A DNA stretch of 64,000 nucleotides from Tannerella forsythia (GCF_003860135.1 NZ_RQYN01000002.1:1-64000); one strand, 5' to 3'. Shown: positions 26,512 through 36,179, numbered from the stretch's first letter. Numbers and translations are program-made. Notes: generated from the letters alone by a model not told the origin.

Positions 26512-27582
26512 TCAATACTTCTTGATGAGTTTCATATCGACCAGACGAGCGGCTTTTGCCGGCGAATGCGTGGTATTCTTCGTCGTATTGCGAAGAAGAA
26601 AGGCTCCGGGTTTAATCAGATGGCCTTGTTTGTCTTTCCATTGTTCGTCGGTCGTACCGTCGGCCACCATGGTGAACTCGATCTTTCTTTTGTCTTTGTT
26701 CCACCGGCTGATCACGCCGAACTTGGTGTTCGCCCAGAATCCGTTTCCTCCGTAACCGCCCTGCCATGCGGCGAGCCAGATCTCATCGCCGGTAGTCGTA
26801 AGCCGTTGAGACTTGATGGCGATGCCTGCCGTATCGACATAGAGCACGGTAAGGTTGAAATCGAGTCCTTTGAGCGTGTACGTTTTGTTTTTAGCTTTCT
26901 GCACCAGCGAGACATCGAGCTTGAGGACGACACTGTCCTTGGCTGTCCGGTATTCCATCATATAATCGCCTAAAGCCCATTCGTAGGCAAAATAAGGGGC
27001 TACCTGACGAAATGTCACCGTCGTTTCGTAATACTGTCCGGCTTTGATTTTCACCTTGCTCGAACGTGTGTCGTCGTACAGGCCCAATGCTTTCGCAGTA
27101 AAGATGAGCGAGTCGCCGACGATTCGATACGACAGCCAGGAGGCATCGGCTCCCGATATTTCGTAAGGCTGGTCGGTTTTCCACAGAAAGCCTTTACGTC
27201 CTCCCGTCTTGGGAAAGTCGTACGAAGTGACCTCCGTAATCGAGATAATACCCATCTGTGTGACCGGTACTTTTTCGGTATGACCGTCTTTCGTCATCGT
27301 CACCACGGTGGTACGACTTTCATAACTCTTGTTGGCTTGTGCGGTAAGGCTAACGTTTCGTCCCTGTACGCTTACCTGCAGCCAGGCGTCGCCGGCCTGT
27401 GCCTGTACCCCTTCGCTGCTTAATTCGATCGTGCCGTTTCCACCGTTGTGATCGAAATTCGCCGTTGTCTTCGTCACGTTAAATGGTGGCTCTTCGACCG
27501 TCGGTTCGTTATCGGAACACGACCACCATCCGATCGCGACCGGTATCCATATTATATATAACCATAATTTGTATCGTTTCAT
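26512..27582 (-). CDS. BACON-domain surface lipoprotein
   Basis: A 356-residue lipoprotein (Cys22 in WWSC, followed by SDNEPT, an acidic start like the surface-export signal of Bacteroidetes lipoproteins). Residues about 35-110 look like a BACON domain (FDHNGGNGTIELSSEG, WLQVSVQGRNVSLTAQAN, TVVTMTKDGHTEKVPVTQ), and a second BACON-like repeat follows (about 115-200). The last 130 residues resemble the C-terminus of the neighbouring DUF4302 protein. BACON domains often bind carbohydrate or mucin, though not always. It is the last gene of the SusC-SusD-peptidase operon, 4 bases after DUF4302, and is probably a surface ligand-binding accessory. Confidence 0.8.
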   Translation of the reverse strand: MKRYKLWLYIIWIPVAIGWWSCSDNEPTVEEPPFNVTKTTANFDHNGGNGTIELSSEGVQAQAGDAWLQVSVQGRNVSLTAQANKSYESRTTVVTMTKDGHTEKVPVTQMGIISITEVTSYDFPKTGGRKGFLWKTDQPYEISGADASWLSYRIVGDSLIFTAKALGLYDDTRSSKVKIKAGQYYETTVTFRQVAPYFAYEWALGDYMMEYRTAKDSVVLKLDVSLVQKAKNKTYTLKGLDFNLTVLYVDTAGIAIKSQRLTTTGDEIWLAAWQGGYGGNGFWANTKFGVISRWNKDKRKIEFTMVADGTTDEQWKDKQGHLIKPGAFLLRNTTKNTTHSPAKAARLVDMKLIKKY

Positions 27583-27586
27583 CTGT

Positions 27587-28888
27587 TTATTCCTCCTGTT
27601 TTTTTCTGGTCAGTTTTAGTTTCATGTAGCGGGCGTCTCCGAATCCGGTGTATACACTTCCCGGATTGGTCGAGGTATTCCAAATGATAAAAGCGTTGGG
27701 ATGTACCTGCTTTCCTCCGGCGAACCATTCGAAATCATTTTCTACGAATGTCAGTTCGAAAGAGTCATGCTTGCCGTTCCATAAGGTGAGCAACCCCATA
27801 TCGCCGCTTGCATTCAGATAGCTTCCCACTTCCCATATCGCCAGACTTACGTTGGGGTTGGACCGTAGCTGCTGAGGCTTCAATTCAAGTGCCCCCCATT
27901 TGGTGTTATACGTCAGTCGGACGTTGAAGGGTAGTCCTGTCATCTGGATCCTTCCATTGGCACTTTGTGAGATTTTGACATCGACCGTCTTGGGCTCCGT
28001 CACATTGCTGCTGGGCAGATAACTGAATACGTAATCGCCCAGCAATTGGTCGAGCCTTAAACCGAACGGTTTGGCCACGAGCGGGAAACTGGCTTTTCCG
28101 TCGGAGCCGGTGAAGACGCGTGCCTGCGCATCCCAATGAAGCGTTTCCACCGTCACGCCATTCAGCGTAACAGGCTGGTAGAGCTTCGCTCCTTTATCGG
28201 TAAACATGAACGAGAGCTTTGTTTGATCTTTTCCTTGTGTGAGCAGGAAATGCTGCGGATGGAGCATTTCCACCTGAACAGGCTGCCCACCGAACGTGCC
28301 GTTAGGGATGCTCGTAGCAGGTATCATAATGTAAGAGTCACGGATACTCCGGGCTTTCCGCAGATAGTCGACAGCCGGTTCCGTGAGCGGATACATACGG
28401 ATAACCGAACCATGCTTCTTACCAGACATCCGTATTTCGGTATCGCTGCCCGAAGCCAGCATAAATTCATAATCGCCCAGCATGCCTTTTCCCACTCCTC
28501 CGCCATGTCCCAAATCTACATCCGAGAAATAGTGAAACAAATCGTTGTATGTATCGAAATTGAGGGTAGGCCCTACGTCTTTGCGAAGGGAATAAAGCCC
28601 GTTCGATGTAGTGTTTACATCGTCCGACAAGACAGATCGGAACGTGGCGTGCCCGTCTTTCGAAAACGTTACGGTCAGGGCGTATCCGCCATACAACTGA
28701 TTGGAACCACCGGGGTAATATTCCATGATCCAACCGTGTCGGGGCTTTAAAAGCAATTCACGGTATTTGATAATCTCGCTTTCGATGCGTTCCGATGCCG
28801 ATTGGTCGAAAAAGTCTTCCACCTCCTGTTTGCAAGAGGTCCATACGGCAAGCCCCGTCAAAAATAATAGCCATACGATTCTTTTCAT
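27587..28888 (-). CDS. DUF4302-family surface lipoprotein
   Basis: A 433-residue lipoprotein (lipobox VWTSC, Cys19). The segment ERIESEIIKYRELLLKPRHG and the following WIMEYYPGGSNQLYGGYALT are hallmarks of DUF4302. The protein is beta-rich and probably sits on the cell surface. The C-terminal part (from about residue 300, GLPFNVRLTYNTKWGALELK to DARYMKLKL) can be lined up with the end of the next gene's product, suggesting a shared domain. It is 6 bases after the metallopeptidase gene and 4 bases before the BACON gene. DUF4302 lipoproteins are known from SusC/SusD operons that also carry a zinc metallopeptidase; their job is not established. Confidence 0.85.
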   Translation of the reverse strand: MKRIVWLLFLTGLAVWTSCKQEVEDFFDQSASERIESEIIKYRELLLKPRHGWIMEYYPGGSNQLYGGYALTVTFSKDGHATFRSVLSDDVNTTSNGLYSLRKDVGPTLNFDTYNDLFHYFSDVDLGHGGGVGKGMLGDYEFMLASGSDTEIRMSGKKHGSVIRMYPLTEPAVDYLRKARSIRDSYIMIPATSIPNGTFGGQPVQVEMLHPQHFLLTQGKDQTKLSFMFTDKGAKLYQPVTLNGVTVETLHWDAQARVFTGSDGKASFPLVAKPFGLRLDQLLGDYVFSYLPSSNVTEPKTVDVKISQSANGRIQMTGLPFNVRLTYNTKWGALELKPQQLRSNPNVSLAIWEVGSYLNASGDMGLLTLWNGKHDSFELTFVENDFEWFAGGKQVHPNAFIIWNTSTNPGSVYTGFGDARYMKLKLTRKKQEE

Positions 28889-28894
28889 ATCGTT

Positions 28895-29959
28895 TTATTC
28901 GTTATCATTATTAAGTTGTAACATATTGATCAGATTCGCGTCGTGTACATGACAGCGATGAGGGTGCGCTTCGATATTTTTAAGCGCGTCGTTCCATTGC
29001 AAACGTAGTTCGTTCTGCAGTTGCTGTAAAGCCGCATGGCCGATTGCCGGCGTATGCTGAGAGATCAGCGGCATCCACGACGGCTCCAGCAGACTCATCT
29101 GCTTCACCTCGTTCATGCGCCGGCGTACGACCTGCTTCAATACATCCATATCGATCTTCCAGACGGTCTTCATGTACTGTTTCATGATGGTTACTTTCTG
29201 GTTCAGTTTGGCCCGTCCTTCGGGACCGGCGGCCTCGAAAACGGCGTTCCATTGATCGTCGGTAAACGTCACATAACAGCAAGTCAGTTCCGTAATATCT
29301 TCTACGGCCGAATGTCCGGCGTACGATGTAATGAATCCGAGCGTAGCATAGTCTTTGATTGCTCTTCGGTTGTTCCATCCCGAAGGGCGGTAATCCGAAG
29401 CGCTGATCAGATTGTATTCCTGCGGGTAATTGATATCTTGCTGTAAGATATGCGTAAACTCGTGGTGCATCGTTTTGAAGAAATAACGGTTCATATCCGC
29501 TACATTCTTCGGATTGAGCCAGTTCACCATATAAAGTGTGATCTTCAGCCCCCCCTCGGCCGTGCCAAGGGTAATGGTTCCGTCGTTATTCCACGATGCC
29601 GATCCGAGCACGAGCAGGATACCGGGCGCGTGCTTACGCATAAAATCGATGCCGGCTACTTCGACATACGCTTCCAACCAGACATGCTTAATGATTTTAG
29701 CCAGTTGCATGCTCTTTTTCAGCTCGGCCGGTGTCAAGTTTTTTGAGTAATCCAGTTCAATGTCGTCGATCCGGTATTTGTAATCGATATTGTAGGCATC
29801 TACATAATTTTTTTGCAGCCATTGGTCGAATTCGTTTCTTGTTTCGCTCGTAGTATTGAAAATACTGTTTGAAGTATCAGGCGCATCTTCGCTGCACGAC
29901 GACAGTATCCCTGCCGTCAGAAGGCCTCCGAGCAACATCCATATTATCTTGTTCATCAT
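28895..29959 (-). CDS. SusC/SusD-associated zinc metallopeptidase lipoprotein
   Basis: A 354-residue lipoprotein (lipobox LSSC, Cys22) of the 'substrate import-associated zinc metallohydrolase lipoprotein' family. The zinc motif HEFTH is at residues 166-170 within MHHEFTHILQQD; a downstream Glu in GHSAVEDITEL may be the third ligand. It is probably held on the outer face of the outer membrane, where it would cut a protein or peptide substrate before SusC/SusD import. It lies between SusD (34 bases before) and DUF4302 (6 bases after). This suggests that the operon handles protein-derived material rather than only a glycan, though no activity is shown by sequence alone. Confidence 0.88.
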   Translation of the reverse strand: MMNKIIWMLLGGLLTAGILSSCSEDAPDTSNSIFNTTSETRNEFDQWLQKNYVDAYNIDYKYRIDDIELDYSKNLTPAELKKSMQLAKIIKHVWLEAYVEVAGIDFMRKHAPGILLVLGSASWNNDGTITLGTAEGGLKITLYMVNWLNPKNVADMNRYFFKTMHHEFTHILQQDINYPQEYNLISASDYRPSGWNNRRAIKDYATLGFITSYAGHSAVEDITELTCCYVTFTDDQWNAVFEAAGPEGRAKLNQKVTIMKQYMKTVWKIDMDVLKQVVRRRMNEVKQMSLLEPSWMPLISQHTPAIGHAALQQLQNELRLQWNDALKNIEAHPHRCHVHDANLINMLQLNNDNE

Positions 29960-29993
29960 TTGTTTTTATTTTAACGGTTACTGATTCGATTCG

Positions 29994-31541
29994 TTATCTC
30001 GGGTTAGGAGGCAATCCGGCCGATATGACAGCCTTCGGTATTTGTATCACGCGCCGCAGGTCATCGTGAGTCAATGTCATCGGTGTGCCCTCGTCGACAT
30101 TGTGAATCACTTCGATGCCATAGCGGCGAATATCCAACCAGCGCAATCCGCTATACATTGTTTCGATGCGGCGCGCGTGCAACACCCCCTGCAACATGCG
30201 TTCCTGCGTGCCGGCTTCGACGATAAAGGCGGTATGGAACGGTTTGACCATTAGGAGCCAAGGACTTAATTCTCCTTTGGCCAGAGCGGCCTGCTCGGAT
30301 ATGGCCCGCGCGTTGTAGTAGGCAACGATTTGCTCTACGGTAGCCGCTTTCCCTCCTTTCTTGACATACCAGTAAGATAAATCCTGTGCCGCAGCCTCAT
30401 AGTTTTTAAGCATGATATTGGCTTCGGCACGGCACATCAACGTTTCGTCGACGGTAAAAGCCATCTGTACCACGTGCGGCTGTCCCGTTCGGGCTGTCTG
30501 GTCGGTGATTTCGAAAATTTCATTATACTTGGGCTGGTAGGCGATCGGACTTCCCGATCCACTCCACAGGTACCCCATATCCGGCAATGCGTTGTTCCCC
30601 CACGGGCCGGATGAACGGTAGGTGAGCAACGAAGTGATCGCGGTAGAAACACCGTAACGCTGGCTTCTGTACGTCCTTCCCCATCGTGACCGCAGGGCCA
30701 CGAGCATGATATTAGCCGGTTCATCTTTGCTGATAAAGCGGTCGCGCCATTCGGAGATGGATGTCAACGATTGGTAATATTTAAGATCGCGCAGATTGGC
30801 CGAAGGATTCGTTTCGATCGTCATGTCGGCATAACGGAGCGCCAGATCGTATTTACCGTAGAATAAATAAAAACGCGTAGCAAAGGCCGATGCTGCCTTT
30901 TTGTTGAAATGGTAGTGCGTGACTTTATACGCGTGGTCGTTGATAAGCGGATAACCGGTCTCAATGTCGGCAGCCAATTTTTCATAAACTGTCTGAACCG
31001 TTCCGCGTTCGTACGTCGTTCCGACGACTGTCTCCGGCTTTTCCACGTAGGGAATTCCCGGATCGTTTCCGGCAGTCGAAGCGTTGTAAGGCTGGCAGAA
31101 CGTATTGACTAACAGGAAATGTGCATAGGCACGACAAAGCAATGCTTCGCCTTTGAACGGTCGGTTCTCGTCGCTTTCGCCGAGCTGTTCGATCGCTTCC
31201 AATGCCTGATTAGCGGCCGCAATGGCCGAATAGCAACTGTTCCACAGCATTTCGGGGCCATCCCAGCTCGTATCGCTGATATCGTCCCAATAATAATTCT
31301 CGACGAGTGTCTGATCCGGTGTGCCATATTGTTTTCCGTTATCCATCGCATTGTCCGTACGGTGCTCGTAGATCATCATCGGATCGACGGTCGGATAGGC
31401 CGATACGAGCAGTTCACCTACTTTGGAGTTGGTGTCTATCTCGGTTCTTCTGTCTGGCATTTCGTCGAGAAACGTATCGCAAGCAGTCACCAGCCCAAGT
31501 GCTGCAAAGAAAATTCCTATATGAAAGATTGTCTTTTTCAT
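29994..31541 (-). CDS. SusD/RagB-type surface lipoprotein, third copy
   Basis: A 515-residue SusD homologue paired with the SusC at 31566-34904. Lipobox VTAC (Cys21), then DTFLDEMPDRRTEID, a SusD-type mature start. TPR-like segments include GEALLCRAYAHFLLVNTFCQ and FATRFYLFYGKYDLALRYAD; the C-terminal RRIETMYSGLRWLDIRRYG and PKAVISAGLPPNPR are typical. The frame extends seven codons upstream, but the ATG at 31541 gives a normal lipoprotein signal. It differs clearly from the two SusD proteins of the FecIR-linked locus and belongs to the RagB-like branch found with peptidase-containing operons. Confidence 0.94.
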   Translation of the reverse strand: MKKTIFHIGIFFAALGLVTACDTFLDEMPDRRTEIDTNSKVGELLVSAYPTVDPMMIYEHRTDNAMDNGKQYGTPDQTLVENYYWDDISDTSWDGPEMLWNSCYSAIAAANQALEAIEQLGESDENRPFKGEALLCRAYAHFLLVNTFCQPYNASTAGNDPGIPYVEKPETVVGTTYERGTVQTVYEKLAADIETGYPLINDHAYKVTHYHFNKKAASAFATRFYLFYGKYDLALRYADMTIETNPSANLRDLKYYQSLTSISEWRDRFISKDEPANIMLVALRSRWGRTYRSQRYGVSTAITSLLTYRSSGPWGNNALPDMGYLWSGSGSPIAYQPKYNEIFEITDQTARTGQPHVVQMAFTVDETLMCRAEANIMLKNYEAAAQDLSYWYVKKGGKAATVEQIVAYYNARAISEQAALAKGELSPWLLMVKPFHTAFIVEAGTQERMLQGVLHARRIETMYSGLRWLDIRRYGIEVIHNVDEGTPMTLTHDDLRRVIQIPKAVISAGLPPNPR

Positions 31542-31565
31542 TTTAAAAATAATTTGATTCATGAA

Positions 31566-34500
31566 TTAAAATCCTAAACGAAGCGTACAGGTGAATTGTT
31601 TCGGTACGGGGGCAGAAACACCACCTGAACGGAAAAACTCGGGATCCTGACCATTGAGTTTCTTATCGGCATAGATAAGGAAGAGATTGGTTCCCTGCAC
31701 TTTGACGGATGCCGATTTTAACAATCGGCCGGCAAGCAGTTTGCCGGGTAACGCATACATCAGCGAGATTTCTTTCATCCGGACAAAGCCGCCGTCGGCA
31801 ATACGGGCGGATGAATAATTATAGGCATTGTAACCTTTGTTCAAGTTAGAATACAATTGATGTTCACGACGGGAGGAAATAACCGGTACATCGGTATGTT
31901 TTTCATCGCCCGGAACCACCCATCGATTCTTGAAATCTTTCGGAGTAGCGTCTAAATCATTGTATCGTGAACTGAATATCGGATCAAGACGTACGACATT
32001 GCCGGCTGAGTAGGTGACAAACACGTTCAGAGTCCAGTTCTTATAGGTAAATGCATTTCTTAAACTGCCTGTGACGGTCGGATCAGTAGGACCTTCGTAC
32101 TTGAGAAACTTCAGATGTTCGCGTTCCTGAAAGTCGATCGAACCGTAATTGCTTTTGTCTATCTTCATTTTCTTGCCCTCTTCGTCCGTGATTTCGAACG
32201 TCGGAAAACCGTGCTCGTCCAATCCGGTGAATGGAATGGAGAAAAGTCCGCGATGCGGATATCCGGGCTGCGTAAATCCGTTACCCGAGATCAATGAGAA
32301 CAAGAAGCTGCGTGTTTTGAGGTCGGTCACTTCGGTCTTATTCATCCCGAAGATAAAGTCGGTGGTCCATTGAAAATCGGGACGCTGTATATTGCGCGTA
32401 GAGACGGTAAACTCGAAACCGTGCGATTTCATGGAGGCTACGTTACCCATACGGGTTACCTGACCTCCGGCTCCCTGGGTCGTGATATAACCGATCAAGT
32501 CGAAGTTGTTGCGGCGATACCAATCGGCCGACACATTAATGCGGTTTTTCAGGAATCCCATATCCACACCGATATTCAGTTCATGTTTTTTCTCATATGT
32601 AAGGGCTGAATTCTCAAGGCTATTAATACGCAGACCCGATTCGGTCACGCCGGCAGACGGGCGCCACGGGTTATAGCTGCTGATGACGACGCGCGAGTTC
32701 GTCACCCACGACGGCCCGGCGTCGGCCGTAAGACTATACGAGGCCTTCATGGTCAAATGGGACAGCGCAGGTTGTAACGAACGGAAAAAAACTTCATCGT
32801 GCGCATTCCATGCGGCAGCGACATTCCATGTCGGCAGCCAGCGTGCCGAACGGGCTTTTCCCAGTCGGTTGCTTCCTTCATAACGCAGCGTACCGGTCAA
32901 CGTATATTTACCCATATACGAATAGGTTGCCGTCGTAAAAAAGGCGGCCTGACGGTTGATACGGTTGTCCAGTCCATAATAATTCGTATTGCGTTCGCGC
33001 ATGGACTTGAACGCCAGATAATCGAAAAAAGGCAGTTCACCGTTCTCATACTGCATGCCCCAGCCATCGAACCAGTCGCTGGTGCGTGACTGCGAATTAA
33101 TTTCCATCCCTGCGTAGGTGTTGAGGATATGAATGTCACGAAATACATGATTATAGGTGGCGGCCAAGCGAAAGTCGTAACTGAGCATCTTATACTCTGT
33201 TTTACTGTAAAAGCCTCCGACAGGAAGAATCGTGTTGGGAAGAGTGTTCGGCTGATCGGGGTCTTTATATAGCCAGTCGTTAGATTGAATAATCGTTGCA
33301 TCGTCCATCGCCCGGTATGCCAGTGCTTGATTGGAGAGGTCACGTATTTTGTGAGCTTGTGAAACAGACGAATATTTCAGCGCGCCGAGCATGCTCAATT
33401 GTAATCCGGACTGGTGTTTCCATTTAAGTTCACCTTGAAACTTCAAGTCAACGATATCCAGCGAAAGCGTATTGTTATCCAATTCGTTGAAAATATTGAA
33501 CGGAGCATAGTTACGTTTATAATATGTTTTGGAGTCAAGCGTACGCGACGTATTCAACGAATAAGAATACGGATTAATGTCGAACGAACGTGACACTTGT
33601 CCCGTCACGGCATCGTTGCTCTGGCCGAGTGTGCCGGGAGCTTCCTGTTTACGATATGACGCATTGGCGATCGAAGTGAATGCAAACTGCCTCGACAAGT
33701 TGTAGGTGTTATTAAGATTCGCCGTATAGCGTTGCACTTCGTTGGCTTTCATCCAGCCCGGATCGTTCATCAAACTGAGTGATATGTACGACTGTGATTT
33801 CTCGGTACCGGTCGACATGCTGACCGAATGGTTCATCATGATTGAGTGACTGAATAATTCATCGAACCAGTCCGTATTGCGAAATTCTGCCGCGCGCAAA
33901 TAAGCAGCACGCGCTTCAGGTGTGTTCGCCAGACCGAACTGCTGCGTTAACGGGTTGTAGTGATGGGTCAGTTCATACATTTTGCCGTATACGCCACTAT
34001 TGGCCGCACGGTAGATCGTCGCGTAATTAAGCCAACCTTTCTGCTGCAACTCTTGATAGATTCCCATCTGATCCTGCGAGTTCATGATGTTGAACGTGTT
34101 GTACATCGGCTTGAGGCGTGTCGTGAACTCGCCGGTGTAGGCGAAACTGCTCGACCCCGCACGGCCTTTCTTCGTCGTGATGACAATGACACCCGCCATC
34201 GCTTTAGCTCCATAGATAGAGGTGGCCGAACCGTCTTTCAATATTTGAAAACTCTCGATATCGTCGGAGTTCAGGCCGGCAATGGCCGAACTGATCAGGG
34301 TAATGGCATTCCCCGACGACAAATCATCGGCGCCCAGATCGACAATATTGTCCTGTATGACACCATCGACAACCCACAACGGCTTGGAGCTTCCGTAGAT
34401 GGACGTCGCCCCGCGTACGCGTATCTTGGGCGCCGTGCCGAACGTTCCCGATACGTTTTGCACCGAAACACCGGCCGAACGGCCTTCGAGACCGCGACTG

Positions 34501-34904
34501 ATATCGGCCATACCGTCTAATTTAACCTTGTCGGCCGATAACTTATCGGTCGCTCCTGTAAAAAGACGTTTGTCGGTAGCCACCATCCCGGTAACCACTA
34601 CTTCCTGAAGTTGCTGACTCTCCGATTTGAGTACAATCCGCATGTCAGGAGTTGCACTTACCTCTTGTGTGACCGTACCGATATAAGATATGATTAAGGT
34701 AGCCCCCTCCGGTACCGAGAGGGTGAAACGCCCATCCATGTCGGTCGCCGTACCATATCCTTTATTACTTTTCAATTGAATGCTCGCGCCCGGAACCGGC
34801 TCGCCATTCTCGTCGACGACTATACCTTTAACAGATACTTGAGCCGTCATCATCCCTATTCCCAACAGAAAAGAGGATAAAAACAGGATTAACTTTCGTT
34901 TCAT
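31566..34904 (-). CDS. SusC/RagA-type TonB-dependent receptor without STN domain
   Basis: A 1112-residue SusC receptor. A type I signal (MMTAQ) is followed at once by the carboxypeptidase-regulatory-like domain (about 24-95, KGIVVDENGEPVPGASIQLK), VVVTGMVATDKRLFTGAT, the plug (SKPLWVVDGVIQDNIVD, LKDGSATSIYGAKAMAGVIV) and a barrel ending in TLRLGF. Unlike the receptors at 8830 and 15366 it has no STN domain, and no FecI/FecR genes are nearby, so it is regulated differently. It heads a five-gene minus-strand operon with SusD, a zinc metallopeptidase, DUF4302 and BACON lipoproteins. The set resembles the RagAB type of protein-fragment importer; the ligand is an inference. Confidence 0.95.
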   Translation of the reverse strand: MKRKLILFLSSFLLGIGMMTAQVSVKGIVVDENGEPVPGASIQLKSNKGYGTATDMDGRFTLSVPEGATLIISYIGTVTQEVSATPDMRIVLKSESQQLQEVVVTGMVATDKRLFTGATDKLSADKVKLDGMADISRGLEGRSAGVSVQNVSGTFGTAPKIRVRGATSIYGSSKPLWVVDGVIQDNIVDLGADDLSSGNAITLISSAIAGLNSDDIESFQILKDGSATSIYGAKAMAGVIVITTKKGRAGSSSFAYTGEFTTRLKPMYNTFNIMNSQDQMGIYQELQQKGWLNYATIYRAANSGVYGKMYELTHHYNPLTQQFGLANTPEARAAYLRAAEFRNTDWFDELFSHSIMMNHSVSMSTGTEKSQSYISLSLMNDPGWMKANEVQRYTANLNNTYNLSRQFAFTSIANASYRKQEAPGTLGQSNDAVTGQVSRSFDINPYSYSLNTSRTLDSKTYYKRNYAPFNIFNELDNNTLSLDIVDLKFQGELKWKHQSGLQLSMLGALKYSSVSQAHKIRDLSNQALAYRAMDDATIIQSNDWLYKDPDQPNTLPNTILPVGGFYSKTEYKMLSYDFRLAATYNHVFRDIHILNTYAGMEINSQSRTSDWFDGWGMQYENGELPFFDYLAFKSMRERNTNYYGLDNRINRQAAFFTTATYSYMGKYTLTGTLRYEGSNRLGKARSARWLPTWNVAAAWNAHDEVFFRSLQPALSHLTMKASYSLTADAGPSWVTNSRVVISSYNPWRPSAGVTESGLRINSLENSALTYEKKHELNIGVDMGFLKNRINVSADWYRRNNFDLIGYITTQGAGGQVTRMGNVASMKSHGFEFTVSTRNIQRPDFQWTTDFIFGMNKTEVTDLKTRSFLFSLISGNGFTQPGYPHRGLFSIPFTGLDEHGFPTFEITDEEGKKMKIDKSNYGSIDFQEREHLKFLKYEGPTDPTVTGSLRNAFTYKNWTLNVFVTYSAGNVVRLDPIFSSRYNDLDATPKDFKNRWVVPGDEKHTDVPVISSRREHQLYSNLNKGYNAYNYSSARIADGGFVRMKEISLMYALPGKLLAGRLLKSASVKVQGTNLFLIYADKKLNGQDPEFFRSGGVSAPVPKQFTCTLRLGF

Positions 34905-35262
34905 ACGTTCAAATTTTCAATATTGCTTATTCAATGGTTCATATTGTTTTCTTCATTGTTCTTTATGATTACTTTGTCGATTCCGGTATGCGTTTTCTGC
35001 GAAATTCCGGAGCGTATCGACTGCTTTTCCTCGTGAGACGGGTGCGCGTCTTGCACAAATACATTTGTTAAATATTATTATATAGAGAAGACTAAACCTA
35101 ATGCTCAAGGTGGAAGGATTACTCTCGGCAGAAAATACAGATAAGCCCGGATTCTTGCCGATGAATCCCTTCATCATATTCGTAATAATATTTTTAACTT
35201 CTTCCATCAATACTTGTATTCTGGTTTTGATCGTTTCTTTGTCTTTTTTTAAAAATCATGCA

Positions 35263-35291
35263 CAAATATACAAATAAATATTATATACAAA
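35263..35291 (-). promoter_or_regulatory. possible promoter of the SusC/SusD/peptidase operon
   Basis: On the minus strand TTTG (35291-35288) and TATATTTG (35270-35263) are 17 bases apart, slightly shorter than the usual 19-21. The SusC start is about 355 bases downstream, an unusually long leader. Confidence 0.5.
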
Positions 35292-35491
35292 TTTATTTTG
35301 TCAAAAAATACTATTATTTTCCTATCTGATATTGGCTTCTAAAAATAGCTTGGAAAGAAAAGTAGTGAGTTTAAAAAAACAAAACACTTTAAACCAATAC
35401 AAAAGAAACACTTCGATAATCATTCCAACGTTTTTCAGACTCATTGCTTCAGAGAACCTTGCAGACATGCACCAAAATATAAATAAAATGG

Positions 35492-35499
35492 TACTTTTG
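35492..35499 (+). promoter_or_regulatory. pdxH promoter -7 box
   Basis: TACTTTTG fits TAnnTTTG and lies 41 bases before the pdxH start. No TTTG is visible at -33. Confidence 0.55.
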
Positions 35500-35540
35500 T
35501 TTTAAAAACATCTCCATTATCACATTACATAAATTTATCT

Positions 35541-36179
35541 ATGAAGAATTTATCAGATTTCAGAGAAGAATATAATCAAGGTGAATTGTGGGAAGCCCGG
35601 ATGCATGATAACCCATTACATCAATTCTCGGGTTGGATGCAAGAAGCGATTGAAAGCGGACTCCCCGAACCCAATGCGATGATTTTAGCAACCGCTTTAT
35701 GTGACGGAACACCTTCGGCACGAATTGTTTTATTGAAAGAAGTCACATCAAACGGGTTTGTATTTTTCACTAATTACGAAAGCAGAAAAGGAAAAGAAAT
35801 CGCAGAAAATCCTCATGTCGCTTTGGTGTTTCCGTGGCATCCTATAGAAAGACAGGTAAGAGTGGAAGGAGTGATCGAAAAGATTCCGGCAGAAGATTCC
35901 GATGCGTATTTCAACTCCCGTCCCGAAACGAGTAAGCTGGGGGCATGGGTTTCTCCTCAGAGCAAGGTATTGCATTCGCGTGAAGAACTGGATCATTTAC
36001 AACAAGAAAACGAACGCAAATTCTTCGGTAAACCGATTCACCGTCCGACTCATTGGGGAGGCTACCTGATTATTCCCCATCTCATTGAGTTTTGGCAAGG
36101 ACGCCCGAACCGGCTCCACGACCGAATTCTGTATCTTAAATCCGGAAAAAATTGGAAAATCCAACGTCTGGCACCTTGA
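35541..36179 (+). CDS. pdxH: pyridoxamine/pyridoxine 5'-phosphate oxidase
   Basis: Oxidises pyridoxamine- or pyridoxine-5'-phosphate to pyridoxal-5'-phosphate with FMN and oxygen, the last step of vitamin B6 synthesis and salvage. The 212-residue length is standard. Visible FMN-binding stretches are SARIVLLKEV and FVFFTNYESRKGKE; the C-terminal signature IEFWQGRPNRLHDRI matches the PdxH pattern. Because the enzyme uses oxygen, its presence in a probable anaerobe suggests exposure to low oxygen or another acceptor; that is inference. It stands alone with its own -7 box and lies 34 kb from pdxB. Confidence 0.96.
   Translation: MKNLSDFREEYNQGELWEARMHDNPLHQFSGWMQEAIESGLPEPNAMILATALCDGTPSARIVLLKEVTSNGFVFFTNYESRKGKEIAENPHVALVFPWHPIERQVRVEGVIEKIPAEDSDAYFNSRPETSKLGAWVSPQSKVLHSREELDHLQQENERKFFGKPIHRPTHWGGYLIIPHLIEFWQGRPNRLHDRILYLKSGKNWKIQRLAP

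Larger units (their letters stand above)
34905..35540. other. AT-rich gap between divergent SusC and pdxH
   Basis: It holds the probable SusC promoter (35263-35291, minus), a leader of about 350 bases for the SusC transcript, and the pdxH promoter (35492-35499, plus). An 85-codon minus frame (35210-34953) lies within the leader; it has no signal peptide or motif that I recognise and I do not call it a gene. Confidence 0.65.

Noticed and set aside
34953-35210. 85-codon minus frame upstream of the third SusC gene
   Set aside because: No signal peptide, membrane segment or family motif, and it sits within an AT-rich leader. It cannot be ruled out as a leader peptide, so it is only mentioned.
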